37,004 nucleotides of DNA, taken from positions 1-37,004 of the forward strand of contig JAHEAU010000008.1 of assembly GCA_024642625.1 (NCBI GenBank), given 5' to 3'. A program made the position numbers and the translations under genes. The notes below the pieces were generated by a model. That model saw nothing but the letters and a program-made list of their open reading frames with translations. It was not told the DNA's origin and searched no databases. Below are positions 1-8,977 of this stretch, one piece after another. The stretch comes from Lewinellaceae bacterium (GTDB taxonomy: Bacteria > Bacteroidota > Bacteroidia > Chitinophagales > Saprospiraceae). Each line of letters begins with the position of its first letter. Position 1 is the first letter of the stretch.

Positions 1-2417
1 ACAGCAAACGGATTGAAGACATTGACATTAATTGGTGCTTTTCCACCCTCATAACGCAGACGTCCGTCAAATGAACCATTCAAAAGAAGTTCGTACATAT
101 CATTTTCCAGATCGAGGAAGTTCCCACCTGCACCCTGTCCATCCAGACGAATTACAGAGAAACCATCTCCATAACCACTGTTGAAATTCACATCGGTGAT
201 CGGACGAGGTGTGACCTTATAAACGCGGACATTGTTACGGCCTTCGAGATAAGCTGTACGCTGGCCAATTGGTGGCTCTACTGAGAAGTCAAAATCAGCG
301 AAATTGTTGTGGGCATAAGCAACAACAGTATAATAATAATCCCGGTGATTAATCAGACTTTGATCAGATTTGGCAAACAAATCTGTTCGTATTCTGAACG
401 TGTGCTGGATGCCTTTATCCGCTCCATTTACTTCGAGTGTCGGCAACCAAATCGGATTTTCAATTCCAGCAAATTTGGTAGAAGCCCAATTGTAAATTTT
501 GCCAATTCCATTTTGGACATCAACTTGATAAGCCAACTGAGCCTTTGCTGGATTTCCTAATTCAGAAAGGGATACGTTCGCGTTTGCCAGTTGATAAATC
601 TTATATCCTTCAAACTTGTATAGTCGCTCTGACTCTGGCAAATTCGTAGGTGCACGCAAATCAAGATCCTGATATGCTTCAAATGCATTATTCGTGATCA
701 GTGTATCTGGTTCATTGCTCAGTACTGCGATAATTTCCTGGTCAAGTTCAATCCAGTCCATGTTTGGTGCATCTGGTCCATCAGTGATGGCGAAGCAATT
801 GTCAAACAAAGCCTGAGCAATTCCGTCAGCAAAGAGCAAACGATCAAGGCTTGGGCAAGGATAATCCTCATCAGGAACATAGACGACACCAATGATCAAT
901 TCGTTAATCGCACCCGGCTTCAATTCAAAAGGACCAGAAGCCTGAATTGTCCGACGATCTCCAAAATCAAGATCTGCGGTACACATGCTCCATCCAGCGG
1001 CATCGTTTGGCGCCTCCGGGAACACATAATTCGTCACTTCCTGACTTAGAACATTATATCCACCTCCACCTTTGGTAAAGCGTGTTCCATCCTTCCAGGA
1101 ACCGGACATGAAGCGATAGTATTCTCTGAAGTTATCTGGATCCGTCATCGCATCAGGCCACGTACCTGCACTACCTCCACCACCACGGTTGTAGTAGGTA
1201 AATGAAGACATGCCCAATTCCTTGTAGATCGGCTGCGGTATTGGTTCGCCTTCAAAATAGATCGTATCATAACCGATAATGACATTCAAGTCTAATGGAC
1301 CGCGGAAATAGTCAATACCTAAAATGGGCACTTTGTTACAATAGGTTGGAGTTCCTTGTTCGCAATTACAATTGGGAAATCCGTCAACTGCATCTTCATT
1401 GTACACGTACATCAAACTCTCGGTGGTATCACAACCGATATAGTCATCGGTAGAACAACCCAAATCCGGGTCTGTCCACTGAGCGAAGAATGTACTATCC
1501 AATGGTTGAGTACCCCTGTTAATCAGACGGTATCGATAAAAGGTCATATCGTTTACCTCGTCATTGGTTGCGTAGGCAAATGCCTGAACTTGCACTTCCA
1601 TGCGCAATTGCTCAGGACTGTTGGTTTGCGTGTGAGGACCACCTGCATCGTTAAAAATCCAGAAGATCATCTGGTCAGGATAACGGGGGTCATCTTCACA
1701 CTTTCGAATACCAATTCTTGGATAGTCTCCAGCCAATGGGTCATAAATACCATCCTTGTCCTGATCCCAGAAATCGGCTAAAGCACCAAACTGGTTATCT
1801 GGCAATGAGAAGTTATATCCTTCGTCAAACCAAGGATTCCCCAAAGCCGGCCAATACAATACATTGTCAGGTAATTTGTCACGATCAGAAGGGTCTAGTC
1901 GACCGGTCACTGGATCTCTGTTCAGCACATAGAATCGACGTGCATCATCAATTTCATCACCAGTTACTTCGAAATGACGATCCCAATCCAGACAGACGGA
2001 ATCATTTGTAATACCCCCTTGAGCTTCATTCAGCGGGCCTGGCCAGTAATCATTTCCAGCAGAACGGTAGGTCTGCGCAGCAACTTTCAAGTTGCCACCA
2101 GGTGCAAATCCACCCAACCAGATCGAACCGGCAAAGATCGCACTGACCTCAGTTTGACCTGAGGCAGGATCCACTTTGGGGACAACATATCGACCAGATG
2201 AAAGATCCCACCACATGTCCCCTCCACCCAATAACCGGGCGCGGACGTTGTTGATATCCAGGTCTGTAGAGGATCTGGACTGGGCACAGTCTTCACGTAA
2301 TGTCGCCTTGTGGGAGTTTCCTCCAATCTTGCCTTGAGTCGGATTGATGTTGGCAAATACCGGCACCATAAATGTGACCAGCATGAATCCCAAGACACAG
2401 CGTTTAAAATTTTTCAT
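1..2417 (-). CDS. Large exported protein, C-terminus beyond window (partial)
   Basis: An open frame runs from an ATG at 2417 to the left edge without a stop (805 whole codons), so the end of the protein is not visible. Residues 1-22 form a signal peptide (basic start, hydrophobic core, ending PVFA before N). A conserved-looking block AGNDYWPGPL lies at residues 120-129. An Asp-rich loop WDQDKDGIYD at 217-226 resembles a calcium-binding EF-hand or dockerin loop. The rest is rich in Asp, Tyr, Gly and Trp, as in large Bacteroidota surface or secreted proteins. It starts 29 nt after the upstream TonB receptor stop, so the two are almost surely cotranscribed. A type IX sorting domain could lie past the edge, but none can be seen. 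I do not recognise a named family or function. It is not a SusD-like lipoprotein: there is no lipobox cysteine after the signal. Confidence 0.85.
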   Translation of the reverse strand, partial: MKNFKRCVLGFMLVTFMVPVFANINPTQGKIGGNSHKATLREDCAQSRSSTDLDINNVRARLLGGGDMWWDLSSGRYVVPKVDPASGQTEVSAIFAGSIWLGGFAPGGNLKVAAQTYRSAGNDYWPGPLNEAQGGITNDSVCLDWDRHFEVTGDEIDDARRFYVLNRDPVTGRLDPSDRDKLPDNVLYWPALGNPWFDEGYNFSLPDNQFGALADFWDQDKDGIYDPLAGDYPRIGIRKCEDDPRYPDQMIFWIFNDAGGPHTQTNSPEQLRMEVQVQAFAYATNDEVNDMTFYRYRLINRGTQPLDSTFFAQWTDPDLGCSTDDYIGCDTTESLMYVYNEDAVDGFPNCNCEQGTPTYCNKVPILGIDYFRGPLDLNVIIGYDTIYFEGEPIPQPIYKELGMSSFTYYNRGGGGSAGTWPDAMTDPDNFREYYRFMSGSWKDGTRFTKGGGGYNVLSQEVTNYVFPEAPNDAAGWSMCTADLDFGDRRTIQASGPFELKPGAINELIIGVVYVPDEDYPCPSLDRLLFADGIAQALFDNCFAITDGPDAPNMDWIELDQEIIAVLSNEPDTLITNNAFEAYQDLDLRAPTNLPESERLYKFEGYKIYQLANANVSLSELGNPAKAQLAYQVDVQNGIGKIYNWASTKFAGIENPIWLPTLEVNGADKGIQHTFRIRTDLFAKSDQSLINHRDYYYTVVAYAHNNFADFDFSVEPPIGQRTAYLEGRNNVRVYKVTPRPITDVNFNSGYGDGFSVIRLDGQGAGGNFLDLENDMYELLLNGSFDGRLRYEGGKAPINVNVFNPFA

Positions 2418-2446
2418 TCTACGCGGTTTTTTAAAGCATTCAACCA

Positions 2447-5400
2447 TTAAAATTCAAATATGGCACCGAGGAAAATTCGACGGGGGAGGTTAAAGAACCC
2501 TGGATTCAATACAGCCCAGCTATACACATCAAGATAATAGCTTGGGTCACGTCCTGAATCCTCTAACGTATTGACAGCACCTTCACCAAATGTTGAAGAA
2601 AGGAAGCCATCATCATCAGCTGATCCACTAGCACTATACACGCCCAGTACATTCTTGATATTCAGGACGTTTTGTACACGCAGATATGCATTCAGCCACA
2701 ATGGGCGAGCATTTTCGATATTTTTGTTACTCAGATCAAAGCGCTTGTCCACCCGGAGGTCCAGGTTGAAACGCCAAGGAAGACGGTTGCCATTGATCGT
2801 TCCAGAGTTACCCGATCCACCAAAGGTGGTTGGAATAAGATTCTTTGTATATGGCCGACCCGAAACTGCACTTGCCTGCAAATTGACCCCAGCATCCTGG
2901 AAAATGTCAATCCCAGAAATTCGTGGGCCATTGTATTTCTTACCTCTACCATAACGATAATCCAACAACATATTGAATGTGTGGCGTTCGTCATAACTGA
3001 AGGGAAATAATGTCCGGATATTTAAACCACGATTAGTCAATCCGTTCTGAGAATTTGCATCCGAACCCGTACCATCTGCAAACTGCAGCGTATAGTTCGC
3101 ATTCAACTGGACATTATTGGTTCTCCGCAGGTCATATTCAATGGTAAAAGCTTTTACCGTACCGAAGTCAATATTGCCATACGTGTCATAGTTACTCACT
3201 GGAGCTGGCACGTACAACACTGTCCGACGCTGGATAAGATCCCTGAGTTCACGATAGTATGCAGACAGACGAAGTGCAGATGAATTTGACAACTTCTGTT
3301 GGAAACCCACTTCATATACGATCGTACGTTCAGGTTGCAAATTCGGATTATTGGCCGGGGTGCGACCCTGATCTTCAAAGTAGAAATAGTTCAGTGGCGT
3401 TACGATGGTGTTTGATGTCGGGCGACTGACCAACACATCGTAGTTCGCAAAGAAGTTGGCCTCATCTGAAATCGGGAAGGAGAAGGCCAAACGTGGTACC
3501 CAGAACAATTCAGGTTTAAAGTCTTCAAAAGATGTATTTGGGTTATAATCTGGAGAACGAATATCCCGGATATTGCCATTTTGCTCGGCATAGTAAGGTG
3601 TAGACGTCGATGTCCCATAAATAGCCGTGCCATCAGGAGCAGGAGCACCATTTGGATAATACCATTGGTCATCTACGCGGAAGGCTTTAATTTCAGTCGA
3701 TCCTTCTTGTTCCACATACACTTTGTAATCATCGCCAATGTTTGCAGGTTTGGATGTCTGCAAAACTGAACCATAGAAATTATCTGCGGTCATGATGTCA
3801 TACAAAGCATATTGATCCTTCAATACAGAGGTGTTTGCATCATATCGGTCTGCACGCAAACCAAGACGGAAGATGATATCCTTGAATTGGAATTTATCCT
3901 GAACCCACATACCCAAGTACGTAGGCCGCCAGGCACCGACATTATATTCACGTTGGCCGGTTACTTGATCAACAGCCCAGAAATCTTCAAAGTTCACATT
4001 GCCTGATAATCGATTTCCGAGGTAATCATATCCATAATAACCCAAAAGTCCCTGATCATTCAATTCTCTTGCAGAGAATAAATCAAGCGACATATCTGAA
4101 GGATCGATTTCATCCACATCGACATATTCATTATTGGCAACCCCCAGTTTTTGACGAATGGAACGCCAGAATTGTCCCTCTACATCGGATGAACGCAGCG
4201 CATATTGTGCGAGCATTAAACCGGGTACAACTGCCGATTCAAATGAATCAATGACGCCACCTTCATAATCCAGACCAACGATGTTTTCATTGGCAAGCAG
4301 ACCAGCCAACACCCAAAGACGATTTGGACTGATCGCATAGAAGCGATTGTCGCGTTGTTCATACATCGCGCCGATCGTCAAGGTATGTCGTCCTTTGGCT
4401 GAACCGCCAGGCATTAGATCAAATGACAGGCCGCCAGTGAAGGTAACCGTACGATCTTCAGACTTTGCGTATCTGTTATAGACTGAGTGAACGTTATTGA
4501 AGTAACCGTATATGGAAGACAAATTAGTTGGAATGAAGCCGTTTCTCGCCAGATAATCGCCATCATTCTCCGTATCGGAAGGAACCAAAGCATTGTACAA
4601 TGATAATCCAGGATTGGCACTGTTAGACGGATCAAATCCCTGGAAATTCCTGGAGTAACCGGTATGGCCATAAAAATTAAATGTGGAATCCATCGTTCCA
4701 TTCCAGTTGGCATTAGCTGCAGTATATGAAGCTATACCTTCAGATGGAGAATAGTCATAGCTAAATTTACCAAGGTGCCCATAGTCAAAGAAATTATCCT
4801 TGTGTCGAGGGTCATAATTGGTGCTGTTTTGTAGCTCGTATGCAAATTGCAGGTAGTAGGAAGCATTTTGGATAACTGACGTACTGGCTTCACCACTGGC
4901 AGCAGTGTTTCGTCCCAAACGATGACGAAGACGAGAAAGGACCCGATACGTATTATCGTAGTTTGTCGGGTTATTATTTGTATTTAAAAGAGTCCAGTCT
5001 GTACCTCCACGGTTAGCATCCTGAGAATGAGCATTAAACCTAGGTGTGAACCGGTCAGTGATTTGATTCAATGTTCCGGTTATGGCAAGATCAATGTTCT
5101 TGTTGAATCGAAAATCCAGTTTGGATGTGATGTCCACTTGCTTATCACGCTCATTCGGGCGGGTCTTCAACAATTCAACATCCTGGTTTGTAATCTGTTC
5201 CGCAGTCGGTACCAGTACGTTGTTTGTGCCAATTCGCGTCAGTGGATTAGCTTCGATCTCTTTGAGTTTTTCATCCTTGATGACATAAACACCAGTCGCC
5301 GTAGGGCCGTCATCTTCCCGAGTACGGTATCGGCCGGAAAGACGGAAACCGAGGATAGGATCGCCATCACTCTTTTTCCATATAGGTCCGGATACATAAC

Positions 5401-6151
5401 CATTGACCATATTGTAACCAAAGGCATCCAGATATTGTGATGTCTCTACCTCAATCTGACCGCTATAGGTTTTGCTTGCACCTTTGGATGTAATGGATAC
5501 ACCGCCACCAGTAACATCACCTATCTCGGCGGAGAATCCACCGGTGATGACTTGAAGCTGGTCAATCTCCGTCTCCGGAGGCAATGCTCCTGTTATCCGT
5601 ATACCATCGAGGTAATAGTTCGTCGCATTGGCCCGACTACCTCTGATGTTGACATCTTTCCCTTCATCCTGAGACGACAAGCCAGCTGTTGAAGCGGCCA
5701 GGGCATTAATGTTTTTTGTCGGAAGATTGCGGATCTCTTCGCCCGTCTTGATACCTCCTCGGGTGGTGTTATCCTGTTCGATGAGAGGTACCCTGTATTC
5801 GGTTACCACGATCTCTTCCAGGTTGACACCCGCTGAAAGTTCGAAGTCGAGTTTATTGGCTTTACCGGATAAAACCACGACACCCGTCACTTTTTGAGTA
5901 TTCAATCCGACATACGAAGCTTCTACTTCATAGGTTCCCGGATCAATGTTTGAAAAGTTGTAATTCCCGTCAAAGTCAGTCAAGACACCGGTAATCAGAG
6001 CCCCGCCTTTATACAATGCGACACTTGCCGAGATGGCAGGTTCGCCCGTATCATCAAGGACTCGGCCAGTTAATGAACTTTGACCGAACTGGGCATAAGT
6101 CATTCCCAGCGCAAAAAACAACAAGCAGATAGAGGTAAAGATTCTCCTCAT
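2447..6151 (-). CDS. TonB-dependent outer-membrane receptor with carboxypeptidase-regulatory-like domain
   Basis: This 1234-residue protein should form a gated outer-membrane barrel that takes up a substrate using TonB energy. Residues 1-21 are a signal peptide (MRRIFTSICLLFFALGMTYA, then Q). Residues 25-107 form a carboxypeptidase D regulatory-like beta-sandwich (LTGRVLDDTGEPAISASV, then TDFDGNYNFSNIDPGTYEV). A plug follows at about 110-225, with EEIVVTEYRVP, VNIRGSRANATNYYLDG and a Gly-rich GDVTGGGVSITSKG end. The rest is barrel, rich in aromatic beta strands, ending in Phe (GAIFEF) as outer-membrane proteins do. It is longer than typical 700-1000-residue receptors, partly through long loops. 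The next gene, 29 nt downstream, encodes a huge exported protein rather than a SusD partner. The substrate cannot be predicted. No TAnnTTTG promoter box is seen in the 213 nt upstream. Confidence 0.95.
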   Translation of the reverse strand: MRRIFTSICLLFFALGMTYAQFGQSSLTGRVLDDTGEPAISASVALYKGGALITGVLTDFDGNYNFSNIDPGTYEVEASYVGLNTQKVTGVVVLSGKANKLDFELSAGVNLEEIVVTEYRVPLIEQDNTTRGGIKTGEEIRNLPTKNINALAASTAGLSSQDEGKDVNIRGSRANATNYYLDGIRITGALPPETEIDQLQVITGGFSAEIGDVTGGGVSITSKGASKTYSGQIEVETSQYLDAFGYNMVNGYVSGPIWKKSDGDPILGFRLSGRYRTREDDGPTATGVYVIKDEKLKEIEANPLTRIGTNNVLVPTAEQITNQDVELLKTRPNERDKQVDITSKLDFRFNKNIDLAITGTLNQITDRFTPRFNAHSQDANRGGTDWTLLNTNNNPTNYDNTYRVLSRLRHRLGRNTAASGEASTSVIQNASYYLQFAYELQNSTNYDPRHKDNFFDYGHLGKFSYDYSPSEGIASYTAANANWNGTMDSTFNFYGHTGYSRNFQGFDPSNSANPGLSLYNALVPSDTENDGDYLARNGFIPTNLSSIYGYFNNVHSVYNRYAKSEDRTVTFTGGLSFDLMPGGSAKGRHTLTIGAMYEQRDNRFYAISPNRLWVLAGLLANENIVGLDYEGGVIDSFESAVVPGLMLAQYALRSSDVEGQFWRSIRQKLGVANNEYVDVDEIDPSDMSLDLFSARELNDQGLLGYYGYDYLGNRLSGNVNFEDFWAVDQVTGQREYNVGAWRPTYLGMWVQDKFQFKDIIFRLGLRADRYDANTSVLKDQYALYDIMTADNFYGSVLQTSKPANIGDDYKVYVEQEGSTEIKAFRVDDQWYYPNGAPAPDGTAIYGTSTSTPYYAEQNGNIRDIRSPDYNPNTSFEDFKPELFWVPRLAFSFPISDEANFFANYDVLVSRPTSNTIVTPLNYFYFEDQGRTPANNPNLQPERTIVYEVGFQQKLSNSSALRLSAYYRELRDLIQRRTVLYVPAPVSNYDTYGNIDFGTVKAFTIEYDLRRTNNVQLNANYTLQFADGTGSDANSQNGLTNRGLNIRTLFPFSYDERHTFNMLLDYRYGRGKKYNGPRISGIDIFQDAGVNLQASAVSGRPYTKNLIPTTFGGSGNSGTINGNRLPWRFNLDLRVDKRFDLSNKNIENARPLWLNAYLRVQNVLNIKNVLGVYSASGSADDDGFLSSTFGEGAVNTLEDSGRDPSYYLDVYSWAVLNPGFFNLPRRIFLGAIFEF

Positions 6152-6364
6152 GGTTCACCCAAATTTGAAGTTAGGTTTAGAGACAGCGTGCAATGTTAAA
6201 AAAATTAACGTCATCTGCGAAATGAATCTTCAAGTTTGTCTTGTAACAGACAATCCGATATCCGGCTAAAAACCCTGTATTCACAGCTTGAATCATACGT
6301 ATTTGCCACATTTTAGCGGTAGAATACAATTGTTAAAATTTTCATACACACAATCTGAAAACAA

Positions 6365-7312
6365 TTAAATTTCTTTCCATTTCCGGATTCGCTCAAGTAA
6401 AACCCGAGCAATTCGTTCCAGTGATTCTTCTGTCCATCCTGCAATATGCGGGCTGACAACCACTTGTTCCAAACCGAAGAGACGATTGTAAAGATCAAAA
6501 CCCTCTGCGAGCTGCCGATCCGGCTTTTCAATCTCAAACACATCCAGACAAGCCCCGCGAACCTGCCTCTCTTCCAGCGCGGATAGTAGAGACGCTGTAT
6601 GTATACAGTGTCCTCGGGATGTATTCATCACCACAACTCCGGATCGGCAGGAAGCGAGGTAGGTTGCGTCAATATAATGCCGCGTTTCTTCACTCAAAGG
6701 CAAGTGTAAGGAAATAATATCTGCTTGCTTTTGAATGCTACCTGCATCAACCGATTCAACCCAAGGTAAGATCTTTGTCCATTCTTGAGTGTATTTGTCG
6801 TGACCAAGAACCCGAACACCCCATCCCTGTAACTTTGTGGCTAATGCGCATCCAGTATGTCCCATGCCGACAATTCCCACCGTTCTGCCGGCGATTTCCC
6901 ATCCCCGGTTCATTTCTCGGTGCCATGAGAACTTCCGGACTTGTTGATCTGCCCGCAGAAGGTGGTTTGCCAGACAAAGCAACATACCCAGAGCGTGTTC
7001 GGCGACAGCATTGCTATTGCCTTCCGGAGCACTGAATACCGCTACGCGATGTTCAGCAGCTGCTACTCGATCTATGATTTCCAATCCGGAGCCCAACCTT
7101 GCGATAAATGCCAGGTCAGGTGCTCCAGCAATCATTTCCCGATCAACCCGGACCTTACTATTGATCACCAAACCCTGATAGTGTACCGCGATTTGCCGCA
7201 CTTCATCGAGGGTCACATCCGGTTTCTCATCCACCAGATAACCCAGTTTGGTTAACCCAGCAGATAGACTTGGATGACAGTGATCAGTGATCAGCACACG
7301 TTCTTTTTGCAT
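6365..7312 (-). CDS. D-isomer-specific 2-hydroxyacid dehydrogenase (phosphoglycerate dehydrogenase-like)
   Basis: A cytosolic NAD(H)-dependent dehydrogenase of the SerA/GyaR superfamily, 315 residues from the ATG at 7312. The nucleotide-binding glycine motif GMGHTG is at 149-154, with Asp172 (GHDK) in the position that usually prefers NAD. The catalytic triad is visible: Arg233 in NTSRG, Glu262 in EIEKPD and His289 in SPHIAG. Arg-Glu spacing is 29, as in E. coli SerA. There is no C-terminal ACT regulatory domain, so it is the short form. The exact substrate (3-phosphoglycerate, glyoxylate/hydroxypyruvate or another 2-keto acid) cannot be decided. The longer frame begins with TTG at 7330, inside a TAGCTTTG promoter box (7328-7335), so the inner ATG is the real start. 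It is transcribed alone, divergently from the flavin reductase gene. Confidence 0.9.
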   Translation of the reverse strand: MQKERVLITDHCHPSLSAGLTKLGYLVDEKPDVTLDEVRQIAVHYQGLVINSKVRVDREMIAGAPDLAFIARLGSGLEIIDRVAAAEHRVAVFSAPEGNSNAVAEHALGMLLCLANHLLRADQQVRKFSWHREMNRGWEIAGRTVGIVGMGHTGCALATKLQGWGVRVLGHDKYTQEWTKILPWVESVDAGSIQKQADIISLHLPLSEETRHYIDATYLASCRSGVVVMNTSRGHCIHTASLLSALEERQVRGACLDVFEIEKPDRQLAEGFDLYNRLFGLEQVVVSPHIAGWTEESLERIARVLLERIRKWKEI

Positions 7313-7327
7313 GCCCCAATGTACGGA

Positions 7328-7359
7328 CAAAGCTATTTGCTGGTTTTGTGCGGATCAAG
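7328..7359 (-). promoter_or_regulatory. Putative Bacteroidota-type promoter for the hydroxyacid dehydrogenase
   Basis: On the minus strand CTTG (7359-7356), 20 nt, then TAGCTTTG (7335-7328), close to the TTTG / TAnnTTTG consensus of Bacteroidota primary sigma promoters. It sits 15 nt before the ATG at 7312 and rules out the TTG at 7330. Confidence 0.6.
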
Positions 7360-7498
7360 TACCAATTGGTAACCAACCCTTTCCAAAGGCCCAATCCCGC
7401 TTGATGGGTATACAGACGAACTAAATGACGGGAGATGGACAATTATTCACTGAAGATTCGGCCAAATCATACACCTTTGCGGTGAAATCAGGGTACAG

Positions 7499-8398
7499 AT
7501 GAAAACGAGAATGATTGATCCGAAGCAAATGGCTGTCAAGGATCTCCACCAATTTATCCTGGGTGCTGTTGCTCCGCGTCCAATTGCATTTGCTTCAACA
7601 ATGGACAAAAATGGTGTGCCCAATTTGGCACCCTACTCTTTTTTTAACGCGTTCAGCTCCAATCCACCTGTACTCGTTTTCTCTTCCAATCGGAAGGTCA
7701 AAGACAACCAAACCAAGGATACGCTTCATAATATCCGAGAGACCGGAGAGGTTGTCATCAATGCCGTGAATTTCTCCATGATGCGCCAGATGGCTTTGGC
7801 CAGCGTTGAATATCCTGCTAATATTGACGAATTCATCAAAGCCGGATTGACCCCTATGGCAGCTGACCTGGTTAAACCTTTCCGGGTTGCTGAATCACCC
7901 GCTCAAATGGAATGTACTGTAAAGGAAGTCATTGCTCTGGGCGATCAGGGTGGAGCCGGCCATTTGATCATCTGTGATGTTGTCCGTATTCATATCCATG
8001 AAGCCGTTATCGATGAACAAAATCGGATTGACCCCCATTTAATGGACCTGGTGGGACGGATGGGACGAGCTTATTATGTTCGGGCCAGTGGACCCGCTGT
8101 TCACACTGTCTTTCAGCCTGTAGATCAACTGGCCATGGGGTTTGACCAACTACCCGAAAGTGTCAGGCGCAGTCCGGTCCTTACGGGAAATGAACTTGCT
8201 GAAATTGCCGCCTTGACCGAATGGCCATCTGCGTCAGCACTTGAACTGTTATCCATCGAACCGACAATTGCAGAAATGCTTTTGCAGGAGGAGGGTTACG
8301 ATCATTTACACCAATTAGCTCGGAAGGCGATTATCGCCGGATCAGTCGACAGGGCCGCAGGCATTCTGATCCTTGCTGACCCACTCTATCATCAATAA
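7499..8398 (+). CDS. Flavin reductase-like FMN-binding domain protein
   Basis: A 299-residue protein whose first ~200 residues match the flavin reductase-like (DIM6/NTAB) split-barrel fold. Markers are FILGAVAPRPIAFASTMDKNG, then NLAPYSFFNAFSSNPPVLVFS and DTLHNIRETGEVVINAVN. Members bind FMN and either reduce free flavin or act as flavoprotein oxidoreductases; the exact reaction is not predictable here. The ~100-residue C-terminal extension (from about 205, PVDQLAMGFDQLPESVRRS onward) is longer than the minimal domain and resembles that of other Bacteroidota homologues with a helical tail of unknown role. A second in-frame ATG at 7511 is possible. A weak promoter-like CACCTTTG lies at 7472-7479. 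The gene ends tail-to-tail with folA, and the two coding regions overlap by 7 nt. Confidence 0.88.
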   Translation: MKTRMIDPKQMAVKDLHQFILGAVAPRPIAFASTMDKNGVPNLAPYSFFNAFSSNPPVLVFSSNRKVKDNQTKDTLHNIRETGEVVINAVNFSMMRQMALASVEYPANIDEFIKAGLTPMAADLVKPFRVAESPAQMECTVKEVIALGDQGGAGHLIICDVVRIHIHEAVIDEQNRIDPHLMDLVGRMGRAYYVRASGPAVHTVFQPVDQLAMGFDQLPESVRRSPVLTGNELAEIAALTEWPSASALELLSIEPTIAEMLLQEEGYDHLHQLARKAIIAGSVDRAAGILILADPLYHQ

Positions 8399-8931
8399 TC
8401 AAAGGATCGCCAGGCATAGCCTCCATCCTTGCGTTTCTTTTTTCTCAAATAGGTAACAAACGTATATGAGAAGGGATTTTTGTCGTCTGCCTGATGCTCC
8501 TCGCGCGTTTCCTCCTCCCAATCGATGTCTCTCCACTCAGGGAAATGGGCGTCGCCTTCAGTTTCGATATCCACTTCTGTCAAAATCATCTTGTCGACGA
8601 TATTCATAGTTGACTGGTAGATTTGTGCACCACCGATGATAAATGCTTCCGTCTCCTCCTGCCGGAAAACCCATTCCAAGGCCTGTTCCAGGCTCTTGAA
8701 GACGAGCACCCCTTCTGGAACTTCTATAGCTGACCGACTGATAATAATATTGACCCGATTGGGCAAAGGTCCATTAGGCAAAGCCTGCCAGGTCTTTCGA
8801 CCCATGATGATATGGTGACCAGTTGTCAGCTTTTTGAAAAACTTGAGATCCGCTGGAAGATGCCAGGGCAATTTGTTATTCTTACCGATGACCCGATTGT
8901 GTGCCAAAGCGGCAATGGAGGTTACGATCAT
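8392..8931 (-). CDS. folA: Dihydrofolate reductase
   Basis: Reduces 7,8-dihydrofolate to tetrahydrofolate with NADPH, supplying one-carbon carriers for thymidylate, purine and methionine synthesis. At 179 residues it is slightly longer than E. coli FolA (159). Visible motifs: N-terminal IAALAHNRVIGKNNKLPWHLPADLKFFK with the substrate-binding acid Asp28, then HHIIMGRKTWQALP, the NADPH-site RVNIIISR, and EAFIIGGAQIYQ. The C-terminal extension is basic and charged (RKKKRKDGG). No thymidylate synthase gene is adjacent. It lies 46 nt after the M13 peptidase stop and could be cotranscribed with it. No TAnnTTTG box is seen in that gap. Confidence 0.97.
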   Translation of the reverse strand: MIVTSIAALAHNRVIGKNNKLPWHLPADLKFFKKLTTGHHIIMGRKTWQALPNGPLPNRVNIIISRSAIEVPEGVLVFKSLEQALEWVFRQEETEAFIIGGAQIYQSTMNIVDKMILTEVDIETEGDAHFPEWRDIDWEEETREEHQADDKNPFSYTFVTYLRKKKRKDGGYAWRSFDY

Positions 8932-8977
8932 ATTGACAATTTCTTACTTTGGAATGTCCTTGTGTAAATAAATCTGA

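Noticed and set aside
1356-1781. 141-codon plus-strand frame within the left-edge gene
   Set aside because: Lies antisense within a continuous minus-strand frame with a signal peptide and conserved blocks; no domain of its own.
2447-6151. SusC/RagA-type receptor with SusD partner
   Set aside because: No SusD-like lipoprotein follows; the plug lacks the usual long SusC-type signature, and the partner is a different large exported protein.
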